Shown: positions 8,509 through 16,583, numbered from the stretch's first letter. The stretch: DNA of 41,197 nt from an uncultured Chitinophaga sp. (GCF_937874145.1 NZ_CALNBI010000025.1:1-41197), one strand, 5' to 3'. Numbers and translations: made by a program. Notes: generated by a model not told the origin, from the letters alone.

Positions 8509-9036
8509 TTACCCACGGATGCGGCTCAACGTTTCGGCGGACATACCCAGGTACGATGCCACGTATTGCAAAGGCACACGCTGCAGGATCTCCGGTTGCT
8601 TTTCCAGCACTTCCTGGTACCGCTCCCGCGCCGACAAAAAACGCAGCGACCGCAGCTCCTGGTCCTGCTGCAGGTAATACTGGCTGATCATCAGCCTCCC
8701 CAGCCGCTCGATCTCATGAAATTCACTGTACAGGCGCTCCAGGTCAACGTAGGAAATAGAGATGATTTCACTTTCTTCCAGCGTCTCGATGTTGTAATAC
8801 GACGGGCTGCCGCTCAGGAGGCTGTCCATCGCGCAAACTACGCAGCGCTCCATCCCCAGCAACAACGTCACTTCACGGTTTGCTTGCTGGAAATAACTGC
8901 GCACTAATCCTTTCGACACGATAAACAAATGTGTGGCCGGCCGGCGGGCCTGCTGTATGAGATGTTTTTTGGGAAAAACGTCCAGCAGCAGGCAGTGGCT
9001 GAGCGCTTCCCTCGCTGCCACCGACAAGGGCGACAC
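8509..9036 (-). CDS. Crp/Fnr-type transcriptional regulator, cyclic-nucleotide-binding domain
   Basis: 175 residues. The first ~115 residues form a cNMP-binding jelly roll (LIQQARRPATHLFIVSKGLVRSYF; ESEIISISYVDLERLY), followed by the long dimer helix and a short helix-turn-helix ending VASYLGMSAETLSRIRG. This compact form is common in Bacteroidota. The start is GTG at 9036: the frame closes at a TAG 12 codons upstream with no ATG. The canonical cAMP-contacting residues are not evident, so the ligand is unknown. It is divergent from the J-domain gene, with 190 bp between them, and convergent with the oxidoreductase. Confidence 0.85.
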   Translation of the reverse strand: MSPLSVAAREALSHCLLLDVFPKKHLIQQARRPATHLFIVSKGLVRSYFQQANREVTLLLGMERCVVCAMDSLLSGSPSYYNIETLEESEIISISYVDLERLYSEFHEIERLGRLMISQYYLQQDQELRSLRFLSARERYQEVLEKQPEILQRVPLQYVASYLGMSAETLSRIRG

Positions 9037-9226
9037 GGCTGCGGTTTCATCGGCATGAAGGTAACATATTTGCTAATCAGCAGCTGAATCGTACATTTAT
9101 CGTATTATATGCGATCCTTATACCAGATATTGGAAATCGCTGAAACGGCGGGTCCCCTCAGCAATCGAAAGCGCTTTCAGCCGATTGTCCACGACCATCC
9201 CGCCACCCCTAAATGACAATCCCGGC

Positions 9227-10369
9227 ATGCCGACGTTATACCAAATCCTGGGCGTCCCTGAAAATGCGACGCCTGCACATATGAAAACCGCCTTCCGGAA
9301 GCTCTCCATGCAATACCACCCGGATCGCAATCCCGGCAATCCTGCCGCGGAGGCGCGGTTCCGTGAAGTACTGGAAGCATACCGCGTCCTTTCCGATCCG
9401 GACGATCGCCTGCGGTACGACCGTCAGCTTGCCTGGAGCCGCATGCCGCCAAAGCCGCCGCCTCAGCCAGGAAACGATCAGCAAGCCCAGTCGCAGCAAC
9501 GCCGCCATCATCATACTCAACACCGGCAAACTGCCGCGAGCCCGCCCCCGGCTGCGCCGCCGCGCCCTTTGCCCTGGAAGTTTATGGCCGCCTGCCTGGC
9601 CGGTTTGGTGCTGTTTTTTGCCGGCCTCTACCTGTTCGGCCCAAAGCCGGAATTGCCAATGCCTGGCAACGGTCAGCCGAGCTCAGATGTCCGTGAGCTT
9701 CCTTTAAATGTTTCGCCGGAAGACGAGATTTATTTTACAACCGGCGACAAACTTACCTACCAGGCGTGGCGGAATTCTTTCGCTCACCTGCAATACAATG
9801 AATCGTGGCAGTTGTTTGGCACTAAGCCAACACCCGCGCTGTTCGTAACATTATATCTCGCCCCCGACCGCCGGCATTACAGGGATTATGTTTTCCTGCC
9901 GGAGCCGGATGGAAGCCTTCGGCAGATATTCCGCTACCAGGGCGGCAATTACCGCAGGGGCACTTTGAACCGGCTGTATTTCGGGACAGACGTTGAGCCG
10001 GAAAGTTGCGGTGCATGCGAAATAGAAAACTTGCCCCATCCGCGGATTGCCGGTATCTATCTGCGCGAAACCCAGGACGGCTACCGGTTTGGTACTGCGT
10101 CGCAGCAGCATGATTCCAGGATACGCGAGAACCTTGCATGGCTGGCGGCGAATAGTCATATTAACCCGGAAACGCTCGCGCGGGAATATCTCCGCCAGAT
10201 CCTGACCTGGCACTTCCTGCATCATGGGGATTTTTCGGCGGAAGCCGTGTTCAGGGAATATTACCTGTTTCCGGATGCGGACCTGCGCTGGGAAGAAATT
10301 GCGCGGTTCATCGCCATTTACGAAAATAAAATAGCCTCCGACGTTGTGATACGTGCGGAGGCTATCTGA
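9227..10369 (+). CDS. J-domain (DnaJ-like) single-pass membrane protein
   Basis: 380 residues from ATG 9227, which directly precedes the J domain. A TTG 14 codons earlier (9185) is the only other in-frame option. Residues ~1-70 are a J domain (TLYQILGVPENATPAHMKTA) with the diagnostic HPD at 31-33. A Pro/Gln/His-rich linker follows, then one membrane helix at about 119-138, then ~240 residues I do not recognise that contain a CGAC motif. No zinc-finger or DnaJ C-terminal substrate domain is present, so this is a type III J-protein that presumably recruits DnaK to a membrane site. The last 12 codons encode a perfect inverted repeat that serves the opposite-strand tRNA as a terminator, and the stop codon shares a base with the tRNA. 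Confidence 0.85.
   Translation: MPTLYQILGVPENATPAHMKTAFRKLSMQYHPDRNPGNPAAEARFREVLEAYRVLSDPDDRLRYDRQLAWSRMPPKPPPQPGNDQQAQSQQRRHHHTQHRQTAASPPPAAPPRPLPWKFMAACLAGLVLFFAGLYLFGPKPELPMPGNGQPSSDVRELPLNVSPEDEIYFTTGDKLTYQAWRNSFAHLQYNESWQLFGTKPTPALFVTLYLAPDRRHYRDYVFLPEPDGSLRQIFRYQGGNYRRGTLNRLYFGTDVEPESCGACEIENLPHPRIAGIYLRETQDGYRFGTASQQHDSRIRENLAWLAANSHINPETLAREYLRQILTWHFLHHGDFSAEAVFREYYLFPDADLRWEEIARFIAIYENKIASDVVIRAEAI
10322..10365 (-). terminator. Terminator of tRNA-Thr, embedded in the J-protein coding sequence
   Basis: On the minus strand, 3 nt after the tRNA 3' end, a perfect 10-bp stem ATAGCCTCCG / CGGAGGCTAT (10356-10365 with 10331-10340) with a further ACGT/ACGT inner pairing is followed by TTTTATTTTCG. 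It is a classic intrinsic terminator for the minus strand, yet every base is coding for the opposite gene. Confidence 0.85.
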
Positions 10370-10442
10370 GCCACCCATCGGAATCGAACCGACGACCTGT
10401 TATTTACGAAACAACCGCTCTAACCAGCTGAGCTAGGGTGGC
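10369..10442 (-). tRNA. tRNA-Thr (anticodon CGU)
   Basis: Read on the minus strand it folds as a cloverleaf: acceptor GCCACCC/GGGTGGC, D arm GCTC...GAGC, anticodon stem GTTGT/ATAAC (one G-U pair) with loop TTCGTAA giving anticodon CGT, T arm GTCGG-TTCGATT-CCGAT, discriminator T. The CCA tail is not encoded. It decodes ACG. Confidence 0.95.
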
Positions 10443-10504
10443 AGGTATGCAAAAATAATGTCCGGAACGAAATAAACGGCATCCGCCCGAAAAAAAATCT
10501 TCGC

Positions 10505-11569
10505 CTACTCTTCGGAGTATTCTTCATCCGTTTCTTCCTCGTCTTCTTCTCCGGCTTCCATCGGGGCGCGGTTGTGCGCAGCCTCCGCAGAGAGCGCGTC
10601 CCAGAGGATGTCTTTCAGTTCCTGCAAACCTGTTTGCGTAACGGCGGAAATGAAAACATGGGGCACGTCTGCCGGGAGCTCGGCGGCGATGGCTTCCTGC
10701 AGCTCTTCGTCGAGCATGTCGCTTTTGGAGATAGCGATGAGGAACTGTTTATCGAGGAGCTCGGGATTGAATTGCTCGAGCTCGTTCAGGAGGATTTCGA
10801 ATTCTTTTTTATGGTCGGGACTGTCTGCCGGGATCACGAACAGCAGCACGGCGTTCCGCTCGATGTGGCGGAGGAAGCGGTGGCCGAGGCCTTTCCCTTC
10901 GTGGGCGCCTTCGATAATGCCGGGGAGGTCGGCCATGCAGAACGAGCGGTCGTCGCGGTAGAGGACCATGCCCAGTTGGGGCGTGAGGGTGGTAAAGGCG
11001 TAATTCGCGATTTTGGGCGTGGCGGCGGTGATGCTGGAAAGGAGGGTAGACTTACCCGCGTTGGGAAAACCAACGAGCCCTACGTCTGCCAACACTTTGA
11101 GTTCCAGGACTTTCCATCCTTCGAGGCCGGGTTGGCCGGGTTGGGCGTATTCGGGGGCCTGGTTGGTGGCGCTTTTGAAATAAGCATTTCCGCGGCCGCC
11201 CTGCCCGCCGGGCATGAAGATGATCTCTTCCCCGTCGCGCATCACTTCGGCCTCTACCTCGCCGGTTTCCTCGTCGCGGACGATGGTGCCGAGTGGCACT
11301 TCGATCACGATGTCTTTCCCGTTGTGGCCGGTACAGTTGTCGCCGCTGCCGTTTCCGCCGTTTTCGGCCAGCACGTTTTTATACCAGCGCAGGTGCAGTA
11401 AGGTCCACAGCTGGGCGTTGCCGCGCAGGATGAGGTGCCCGCCGCGCCCGCCGTCGCCGCCGTCGGGGCCTGCGAGCGCCTTGAATTTGGTGCGCATAAA
11501 GTGCTTGCTGCCCGCGCCGCCGTGGCCGGATTTACAGAATACCCTGATATAATCTACAAAATTCTCCAT
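10505..11569 (-). CDS. obgE: Obg-family GTPase (ribosome maturation / stress)
   Basis: 354 residues. The N-terminal Obg fold is glycine-rich (KSGHGGAGSKHFMRTKFKAL..., GGDGGRGGHLILR, GGQGGRGNAYFKSATNQAPEYA). The G domain shows G1 GFPNAGKST, the switch region with NYAFTTL, G3 DLPGIIEGAHEGKGLGHRFLRH and the G4-like ISKSD; G5 is ISAVTQTG. The C-terminus is a short acidic tail (EEDEEETDEEYSEE), not an OCT domain. Obg proteins bind the 50S subunit and GTP/ppGpp. It is 114 bp downstream of adk, behind a strong terminator, so it probably has its own promoter. Confidence 0.96.
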   Translation of the reverse strand: MENFVDYIRVFCKSGHGGAGSKHFMRTKFKALAGPDGGDGGRGGHLILRGNAQLWTLLHLRWYKNVLAENGGNGSGDNCTGHNGKDIVIEVPLGTIVRDEETGEVEAEVMRDGEEIIFMPGGQGGRGNAYFKSATNQAPEYAQPGQPGLEGWKVLELKVLADVGLVGFPNAGKSTLLSSITAATPKIANYAFTTLTPQLGMVLYRDDRSFCMADLPGIIEGAHEGKGLGHRFLRHIERNAVLLFVIPADSPDHKKEFEILLNELEQFNPELLDKQFLIAISKSDMLDEELQEAIAAELPADVPHVFISAVTQTGLQELKDILWDALSAEAAHNRAPMEAGEEDEEETDEEYSEE

Positions 11570-11601
11570 GTGTCAACATTTGCCGGGCCATGGCAGGCCG
11601 G

Positions 11602-11659
11602 GCAGTAAAAAGCAAAACGCAAAGATCGTAAAGTTTGGCTTTACCTGATCTTTGCGTTT
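11602..11659 (-). terminator. Strong terminator after adk
   Basis: AAACGCAAAGATC (11615-11627) pairs perfectly with GATCTTTGCGTTT (11647-11659), and GTAAAG/CTTTAC (11628-11633 with 11639-11644) extends the stem inside. On the minus strand it is followed by TTGCTTTTTACT, fitting termination after adk. Confidence 0.8.
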
Positions 11660-11683
11660 AAATATGATGCAAAACGGGCGGTG

Positions 11684-12271
11684 CTACACGCGAACGCCCA
11701 CCAGATCGTCGATTTCTTTGCTCAGCGAATCGAAAATGGTTTCGATCGTGCCTTCGCCTTTGATTTTCTTCAGCTTGCCGTATTTGGCGTAGTGATCGGC
11801 AACGGGAGCGGTTTTGTTATGATACTCCACGATGCGTTTTTTCACCACATCCTCGCTGGCATCGTCCGACCGGCCGGAGGTCTGACCGCGCTCCAGGAGG
11901 CGGCGAACCAGCTCATCTTCAGGTACTTCGAGGCTCAGCACGGCGGAAATGGCCGTTTTCTTGAGAGACAGCAGCTTGTCCAGCGCTTCCGCCTGGGCGG
12001 TAGTGCGCGGAAAACCGTCGAAAATGAAGCCGCGGGCTTCAGGATTGGCGTCCAGTTTGGAGGAAATCATACCGATTACCACCTCGTCAGGAACCAATAA
12101 GCCCTGATCCATCACTTTCTGCGCCTCGATACCCAACGGCGTTTTCGCCGCGATCTCAGAGCGCAACAGGTCGCCGGTGGACAGGTGAAGCAATCCGTAC
12201 TTTTCGATAATGTTGGCACTCTGCGTTCCTTTCCCGCTGCCGGGAGGGCCAAATAAAATTAAATTGACCAT
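11684..12271 (-). CDS. adk: Adenylate kinase
   Basis: 195 residues from the ATG at 12271. It interconverts ATP + AMP and 2 ADP. Walker A GPPGSGKGTQ lies at residues 8-17; the AMP-binding region LHLSTGDLLRSEI, the IFDGFPRTTAQAEAL motif and the LID segment RLLERGQTSGRSDD follow. The LID lacks zinc-binding cysteines. An in-frame TTG-started extension of 10 codons to 12301 is non-conserved and would overlap a leader hairpin, so it is rejected. The leader of about 116 nt has unusual structure (see separate entry). Confidence 0.96.
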   Translation of the reverse strand: MVNLILFGPPGSGKGTQSANIIEKYGLLHLSTGDLLRSEIAAKTPLGIEAQKVMDQGLLVPDEVVIGMISSKLDANPEARGFIFDGFPRTTAQAEALDKLLSLKKTAISAVLSLEVPEDELVRRLLERGQTSGRSDDASEDVVKKRIVEYHNKTAPVADHYAKYGKLKKIKGEGTIETIFDSLSKEIDDLVGVRV

Positions 12272-12292
12272 GTGTTGCTGATAAAAATTCGC

Positions 12293-12385
12293 CGCAAGCA
12301 ATAGACTTGCGCTTGTTTACAGGTTCGTTTCAAGACGTTTCTTCTTACAGCCAGCGCCCCAAAAAGGTTCATCTACCAACGAACC
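12293..12385 (-). promoter_or_regulatory. Structured adk leader with alternative pairings
   Basis: Read on the minus strand: GGTTCGTT (12385-12378) can pair with GATGAACC (12373-12366; 8 bp with two wobbles, GGTA loop) to give a hairpin directly followed by TTTTTGGGG. The same GGTTCGTT can instead pair perfectly with AACGAACC (12329-12322). A third hairpin CGCAAG/CTTGCG (12311-12306 with 12298-12293) lies 22-40 nt before the adk ATG. This is a terminator/antiterminator-like layout. Function is inferred from the pairing only. Confidence 0.4.
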
Positions 12386-12393
12386 GTAAGGTG

Positions 12394-12401
12394 CAAATAT
12401 A
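12394..12401 (-). promoter_or_regulatory. -7 promoter element of adk
   Basis: The minus strand reads TATATTTG, an exact match to the Bacteroidota TAnnTTTG. No convincing -33 element is seen. Transcription would start near 12387, just before the structured leader. Confidence 0.5.
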
Positions 12402-12534
12402 ATAAGAAATTGAATGAGTTGGTAATTAAAATTGTAATTACTGAATTCTCACAAATGTATCAGTCAAATTAGTAAACGTAATTCAAAAAAAGAAGGAAAA
12501 TCCTAGACGGCGTTTAAATCGCAAAAATCGCCGC

Positions 12535-12562
12535 TTGACCATCCGTCCTAAAGATATATTTG
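12535..12562 (+). promoter_or_regulatory. Promoter of the GH3/beta-lactamase fusion gene
   Basis: TTG at 12535-12537, 17 bp, then TATATTTG at 12555-12562, an exact Bacteroidota -33/-7 pair. It predicts a leader of about 65 nt. The remainder of the adk-GH3 gap (12402-12534) is AT-rich and shows nothing else I can support. Confidence 0.6.
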
Positions 12563-12633
12563 TTTAATGCAATGCGTTCGCCGTCAGTCAATTCCCCCTG
12601 GTTCGTCCACTCTTTTTTTGTTATGTTTATGAC

Positions 12634-15627
12634 ATGATGAGATTAATAACGGTAGCAGGGCTGAGCGGACTGCTCATGGCGGCTTCCGCCCGGCCGGAAA
12701 ATATCCATGCTAAACCATACCCCCATACGGACATCACCCGGCAGGCCCGCCCCGGTCCCGGCCCGGCGGAGCGATGGGCCGACAGCGTTTTCAACTCCCT
12801 GAGTCATGAGGAAAGGATCGCCCAGCTGATCATGATCCGCGTGCATTCCAACCTTGGCGCCGATCACGTGGCCGCCGTGCTCAATGATATCAGGAACGTG
12901 AAAGTGGGAGGGATCGTTACCTTTCAGGGAGGCCCCGGCCGCCAGGCTAATCTCGTCAACCGGCTGCAGGCCACCAGCAAAACACCGCTCCTCGTGGCGG
13001 TAGACGGCGAATGGGGCCTGGGCATGCGGTTCGTCGACAGCGTGATCGCATTCCCCCGCAACCTCATGCTGGGCGCGGTGCAGGACAGCGCGCTCATCTA
13101 CGAAGTCGGCAAAGCCATCGGCGAACAGTGCCGCCGCATGGGTATCCAGTACAACTTCGCGCCGGTGCTCGACGTCAACAATAACCCGGAAAACCCCGTT
13201 ATCAACGACCGGTCTTTCGGCGAAGACAAATACCAGGTGGCGCGACTCGGCGTGGCCATGATCAAAGGCATGCAGGACGCGGGCATCCTCGCCTGCGCCA
13301 AGCACTTCCCCGGTCACGGCGACACGGATGTGGATTCCCACCACGATCTGCCCGTGATCCGGAAATCGCTCGCCAGCCTCGATTCCCTGGAATTGTATCC
13401 CTTCCGCCGCGCCATCGAAGCCGGTGTGGCTTCGGTGATGATCGCGCATCTCAATGTTCCCGCCATCGATAACAAAGCCAATACGCCCACGTCTATTTCC
13501 TACAAAACCGTTACCGACATGCTGAAGAAAGACATGGGTTTTGACGGTATCGTGGTGACGGACGCGCTGGAGATGCAGGGGATCCGCAAATATTACAGCA
13601 ACGGCCAGGAGTCGCTGCAGAGCCTGCTCGCAGGGAACGACCTCATGGAGCTCCCATCCACCGCGAAAGGCAGCGTACAGGCCATCGCCACCGCCATCAG
13701 GAAAGGGCAGATTTCCCGCGAGGAAGTATACATGCGGGTGAAGAAAATCCTCCGCGCCAAGTACGAAACCGGCCTGGCCAACGTACAAACGATCGATCCG
13801 CTTAATATTGCAAAAGATCTGAACGCCGACGTGCTGCCGCTCCGCCGCAGGATTTCGGAAGAAGCGATCACCGTTCTTCGGAACGATAACCACCTGTTGC
13901 CCATGTCTCCCGTTGCGGGCCGGCAGAAAATCGCTGTAGTGGCGGTTGGGGTAGATGGCGGCAACAATACTTTTCTGAACGCCGTGCGCGCACATCGGCC
14001 TGATGCCGCCGGATATGTGTTCAGCCCTCGCCAAACCGAAGCGCAGATCGCCGGGATGGTGAAAGTGCTGAAACGGGATTACGACGCGGTAATCGTGGCG
14101 CTGCAGAATTACAGCCGCCGCCCCGCCCACAATTACGGCATCACCCGTGCGGAAAGGGCCGTCATAAAACAAATCCAGGAAGAAATGCCCGCCGTGACCG
14201 TGACCTTCGGCAATCCTTACGCCATCCGTTACTTCTGCGAAGCGCCGACCATCATCGCCGCATATGAAGACGACAGCATCACGCACCGCGCCGCTGCCGA
14301 CGTGATTTTCGGCAAGCTGCAACCCAAAGGGAAATTGCCGGTTACCGTTTGCGAGAACTTCCCATTCGGCACCGGCCTTACCAGCCTGGTTCCTGAAACA
14401 CCGGCCGTTACCGGGGTGCAGACCGTTGAGCCGGAAAGCGTTGGCATGAACAGCGCCATCCTGCAAAGGCTCGACTCGCTGGCTTACGACATGATCGCCC
14501 AGGGCGCCGCCCCCGGCTGCCAGATCGTCGCGCTGAAAAACGGCAAAATGGTCTATCATAAAAACTTCGGTTTCTACGATTACAGCCAGCGCGAAAAAGT
14601 GACCGACAGCTCGGTGTACGACCTCGCTTCCGTGACGAAAATCTGCGCTACCACTTTGTCTGTCATGAAGTTGTACGACGAAGGCAAGCTCCAGCTCGAC
14701 GCTACGCTTGGCACCTACCTGCCCTGGGTTCGCGGCACCGACAAAGCGCGCCTTACCATCCGCGACATCCTCCTGCACCAGGCGGGCCTGGTCGCATATA
14801 TTCCTTTTTACAGGGAAACCCTCATGCCCAACGGCTGGCCGGACACGCTGCTGTTCGCCGCCCACCAGGATTCGATGCACACCGTTCGCGTAGCGGAAAA
14901 CCTCTACATGCAGGAACGCTACATCGATACCATGTTCCGCCGCATCCTCGACAGCAAAGTGGTACCCCCGGGCCGGCAATACATTTACAGCGACAACGAC
15001 TTCATTTTCCTCGGCAAGATCGTGGAAGCACTAACCGGCCAAACGCTGGATCATTACGTACGCGAAACATTTTACGAACCCCTCGGCCTGGGAACCACCG
15101 GCTTCGAACCGAGAAGCCGCCTGGCGCTCACGCGGCTGGTGCCCACAGAGTTCGAATCCAATTTCAGGGTGCAGTGGATCCGCGGCGATGTGCATGATCC
15201 CGGCGCCGCCATGTTCGGCGGGGTTGCCGGCCATGCAGGGCTCTTCTCCAGCGCCGGCGACCTCGGCGTGCTCGTGCAGATGCTCATGAACGGCGGCGCT
15301 TACAACGGTGTGCAATACATCCGCCCCGCAACCATCCAGATGTTTACCGGGTACCATTCCGGTATCAGCCGCCGCGGGCTGGGGTGGGACAAACCGGAAA
15401 AAGACAATGCGAAAAGGAAAGACCCCTATCCCTGCAAGTCCTGCTCCCCGCAAACGTACGGCCACACCGGGTTCACGGGCACCTGCGTGTGGATCGACCC
15501 GCAGTACAACCTGGCGTTCGTGTTCCTGAGCAACAGGGTTTGCCCGAACGGGGGGTCGAACTATAAACTGTCGTCGCTGAAAGTGCGGGAGAACATGATG
15601 GAAACCTTGTACCAGGCGATGTTGTAG
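12634..15627 (+). CDS. Secreted fusion: GH3 beta-N-acetylglucosaminidase + beta-lactamase-family serine hydrolase
   Basis: 997 residues with an N-terminal signal peptide (first ~22 residues). Residues ~45-400 are a NagZ-type GH3 TIM barrel: KHFPGHGDTDVDSHHDLP at 223-240 carries the catalytic His-Asp loop and VVTDALEM places the nucleophile Asp310. A GH3 C-terminal-like region spans ~400-600. From ~610 a class C beta-lactamase/DD-peptidase-type domain follows: SVTK at 666-669 (Ser nucleophile and Lys), YSD at 785-787 in the YxN position, and HTG at 944-946 in the KTG position. NagZ-type enzymes remove GlcNAc from muropeptides and the second domain suggests action on peptidoglycan-derived peptides or esters, so a wall-recycling or scavenging role is likely. 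It is flanked by its own promoter and terminator. Confidence 0.9.
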   Translation: MMRLITVAGLSGLLMAASARPENIHAKPYPHTDITRQARPGPGPAERWADSVFNSLSHEERIAQLIMIRVHSNLGADHVAAVLNDIRNVKVGGIVTFQGGPGRQANLVNRLQATSKTPLLVAVDGEWGLGMRFVDSVIAFPRNLMLGAVQDSALIYEVGKAIGEQCRRMGIQYNFAPVLDVNNNPENPVINDRSFGEDKYQVARLGVAMIKGMQDAGILACAKHFPGHGDTDVDSHHDLPVIRKSLASLDSLELYPFRRAIEAGVASVMIAHLNVPAIDNKANTPTSISYKTVTDMLKKDMGFDGIVVTDALEMQGIRKYYSNGQESLQSLLAGNDLMELPSTAKGSVQAIATAIRKGQISREEVYMRVKKILRAKYETGLANVQTIDPLNIAKDLNADVLPLRRRISEEAITVLRNDNHLLPMSPVAGRQKIAVVAVGVDGGNNTFLNAVRAHRPDAAGYVFSPRQTEAQIAGMVKVLKRDYDAVIVALQNYSRRPAHNYGITRAERAVIKQIQEEMPAVTVTFGNPYAIRYFCEAPTIIAAYEDDSITHRAAADVIFGKLQPKGKLPVTVCENFPFGTGLTSLVPETPAVTGVQTVEPESVGMNSAILQRLDSLAYDMIAQGAAPGCQIVALKNGKMVYHKNFGFYDYSQREKVTDSSVYDLASVTKICATTLSVMKLYDEGKLQLDATLGTYLPWVRGTDKARLTIRDILLHQAGLVAYIPFYRETLMPNGWPDTLLFAAHQDSMHTVRVAENLYMQERYIDTMFRRILDSKVVPPGRQYIYSDNDFIFLGKIVEALTGQTLDHYVRETFYEPLGLGTTGFEPRSRLALTRLVPTEFESNFRVQWIRGDVHDPGAAMFGGVAGHAGLFSSAGDLGVLVQMLMNGGAYNGVQYIRPATIQMFTGYHSGISRRGLGWDKPEKDNAKRKDPYPCKSCSPQTYGHTGFTGTCVWIDPQYNLAFVFLSNRVCPNGGSNYKLSSLKVRENMMETLYQAML

Positions 15628-15650
15628 GATAAACGAATTGAAATAAACAG

Positions 15651-15679
15651 GGCCCGCCGGATGTGCGGGCCTTTTTGTT
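15651..15679 (+). terminator. Terminator of the GH3 fusion gene
   Basis: GGCCCGC (15651-15657) pairs with GCGGGCC (15665-15671), followed by TTTTTGTTTTT. Confidence 0.85.
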
Positions 15680-15685
15680 TTTGGT

Positions 15686-15729
15686 GTTAACAAAACAGGC
15701 AGCCGGTGAACGGGTCACGGGCTGCCTGT
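15686..15729 (-). terminator. Terminator of the small secreted protein gene
   Basis: ACAGGCAGCC (15695-15704) pairs perfectly with GGCTGCCTGT (15720-15729). On the minus strand the stem is followed by TTTGTTAAC. Two converging terminators therefore lie back to back. Confidence 0.75.
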
Positions 15730-15758
15730 GAGGGATTGCATGGCTGGAAGGCCGGGGG

Positions 15759-16229
15759 TTATTCGACAGACACGGCGCGGTTCACCATGTACTGCGTTTT
15801 GATAACAACGGATTTTTCCAGTTTATTTTTTCCATTTCTGATTTCAAAGGTATAATCGCCGTCTTCCAGCTTTTCGAGGTTGTAACGGCCAACAAACCTG
15901 GGTGAAGTCAGATCAAGCGCTTCTTTGTGAAGCGTGTTGTTGTTCGTGTCTTTGATGTAGAGGGTGAGCTTGTCCTGCATGGGGTTATCGATATGCACGA
16001 GGAACCTGAGCCCGCGGGCGCCATCCTGTGAGATATCGATTTTGCACCCTCTTTGCGCCATGTAATTGGCGGCTTCAGGAGCTTTTTCAGCGCGGGTTTC
16101 GCGTTTGGCCGGTTCTTCGGCCGCATAGGCGAAAGCGCGATCCTGCGCGAATGTTTGCATCGAAATGCCGATTACCAGCAAGGCTGCCGTTAAAAATCGT
16201 TTTGGAGCTGCAACAAATGTCTTTTTCAT
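15759..16229 (-). CDS. Small secreted protein with C-terminal beta-sandwich-like region
   Basis: 156 residues, not recognised by name. Residues 1-29 form a signal peptide (MKKTFVAAPKRFLTAALLVIG... ending AQ). A charged Ala/Glu/Lys linker follows. The C-terminal ~85 residues have the alternating pattern of an Ig-like or DUF3244-like beta-sandwich (LRFLVHIDNPMQDKLTLYIKD; GRYNLEKLEDGDYTFEIRNG). It is exported to the periplasm or surface and has no lipobox. It is probably monocistronic, with its own terminator and a promoter preceded by three 11-bp repeats. Confidence 0.75.
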   Translation of the reverse strand: MKKTFVAAPKRFLTAALLVIGISMQTFAQDRAFAYAAEEPAKRETRAEKAPEAANYMAQRGCKIDISQDGARGLRFLVHIDNPMQDKLTLYIKDTNNNTLHKEALDLTSPRFVGRYNLEKLEDGDYTFEIRNGKNKLEKSVVIKTQYMVNRAVSVE

Positions 16230-16289
16230 TTCTTCTATGTTTTAATAGTTAACTTCTCTGGATCAGTAAGTGCGTTTGTAATCACGACA

Positions 16290-16335
16290 CAAAGTTCCAG
16301 CTGTGTCATTAAGCCAACATTAAGTGGACATTAAG
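16290..16335 (-). promoter_or_regulatory. Promoter with three 11-bp phased operator-like repeats
   Basis: CATTAAG occurs at 16307, 16318 and 16329, exactly 11 bp apart. On the minus strand a -7-like GAACTTTG (plus 16290-16297, one mismatch to TAnnTTTG) lies just downstream, so the repeats occupy the -33 region of the gene at 15759-16229. The period and the (TGT)CATTAAG core resemble OmpR/PhoB-family response-regulator boxes. A related pair, GTTAAT at 16448 and 16459, is also 11 bp apart. The rest of the 384-bp gap holds no gene. Confidence 0.5.
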
Positions 16336-16545
16336 TAAATGTGAGCAGATCGTTGATTTATTGTTATCGATAGTTTTTAGCTCGAACGGAAATCACTGTG
16401 CCTGGGGTGTATTCAATCTGTCTGTAAGCTGCTGACGCGCTAAAGTTGTTAATGGATCGTTAATCAGGAAGACGAAAGTACAACTAAACCCTATACAAAA
16501 TTCAAAACGCCTGAAATATTTTTTGCATGGGATAGCGTATAGAAT

Positions 16546-16583
16546 ACACAAACGCCGCCAACCTGGGAAGGCGGCGTTTGTGT
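16546..16583 (-). terminator. Hairpin downstream of the SusCD operon
   Basis: ACACAAACGCCGCC (16546-16559) pairs perfectly over 14 bp with GGCGGCGTTTGTGT (16570-16583), 30 bp after the susD stop. The T tract on the minus strand is poor (ATTCTAT), so it may stabilise the mRNA end as much as terminate. Confidence 0.6.

Noticed and set aside
12643..14979. A 778-codon minus-strand open frame
   Set aside because: Antisense shadow of the GH3/beta-lactamase fusion, which has signal peptide and catalytic motifs; the shadow has none.
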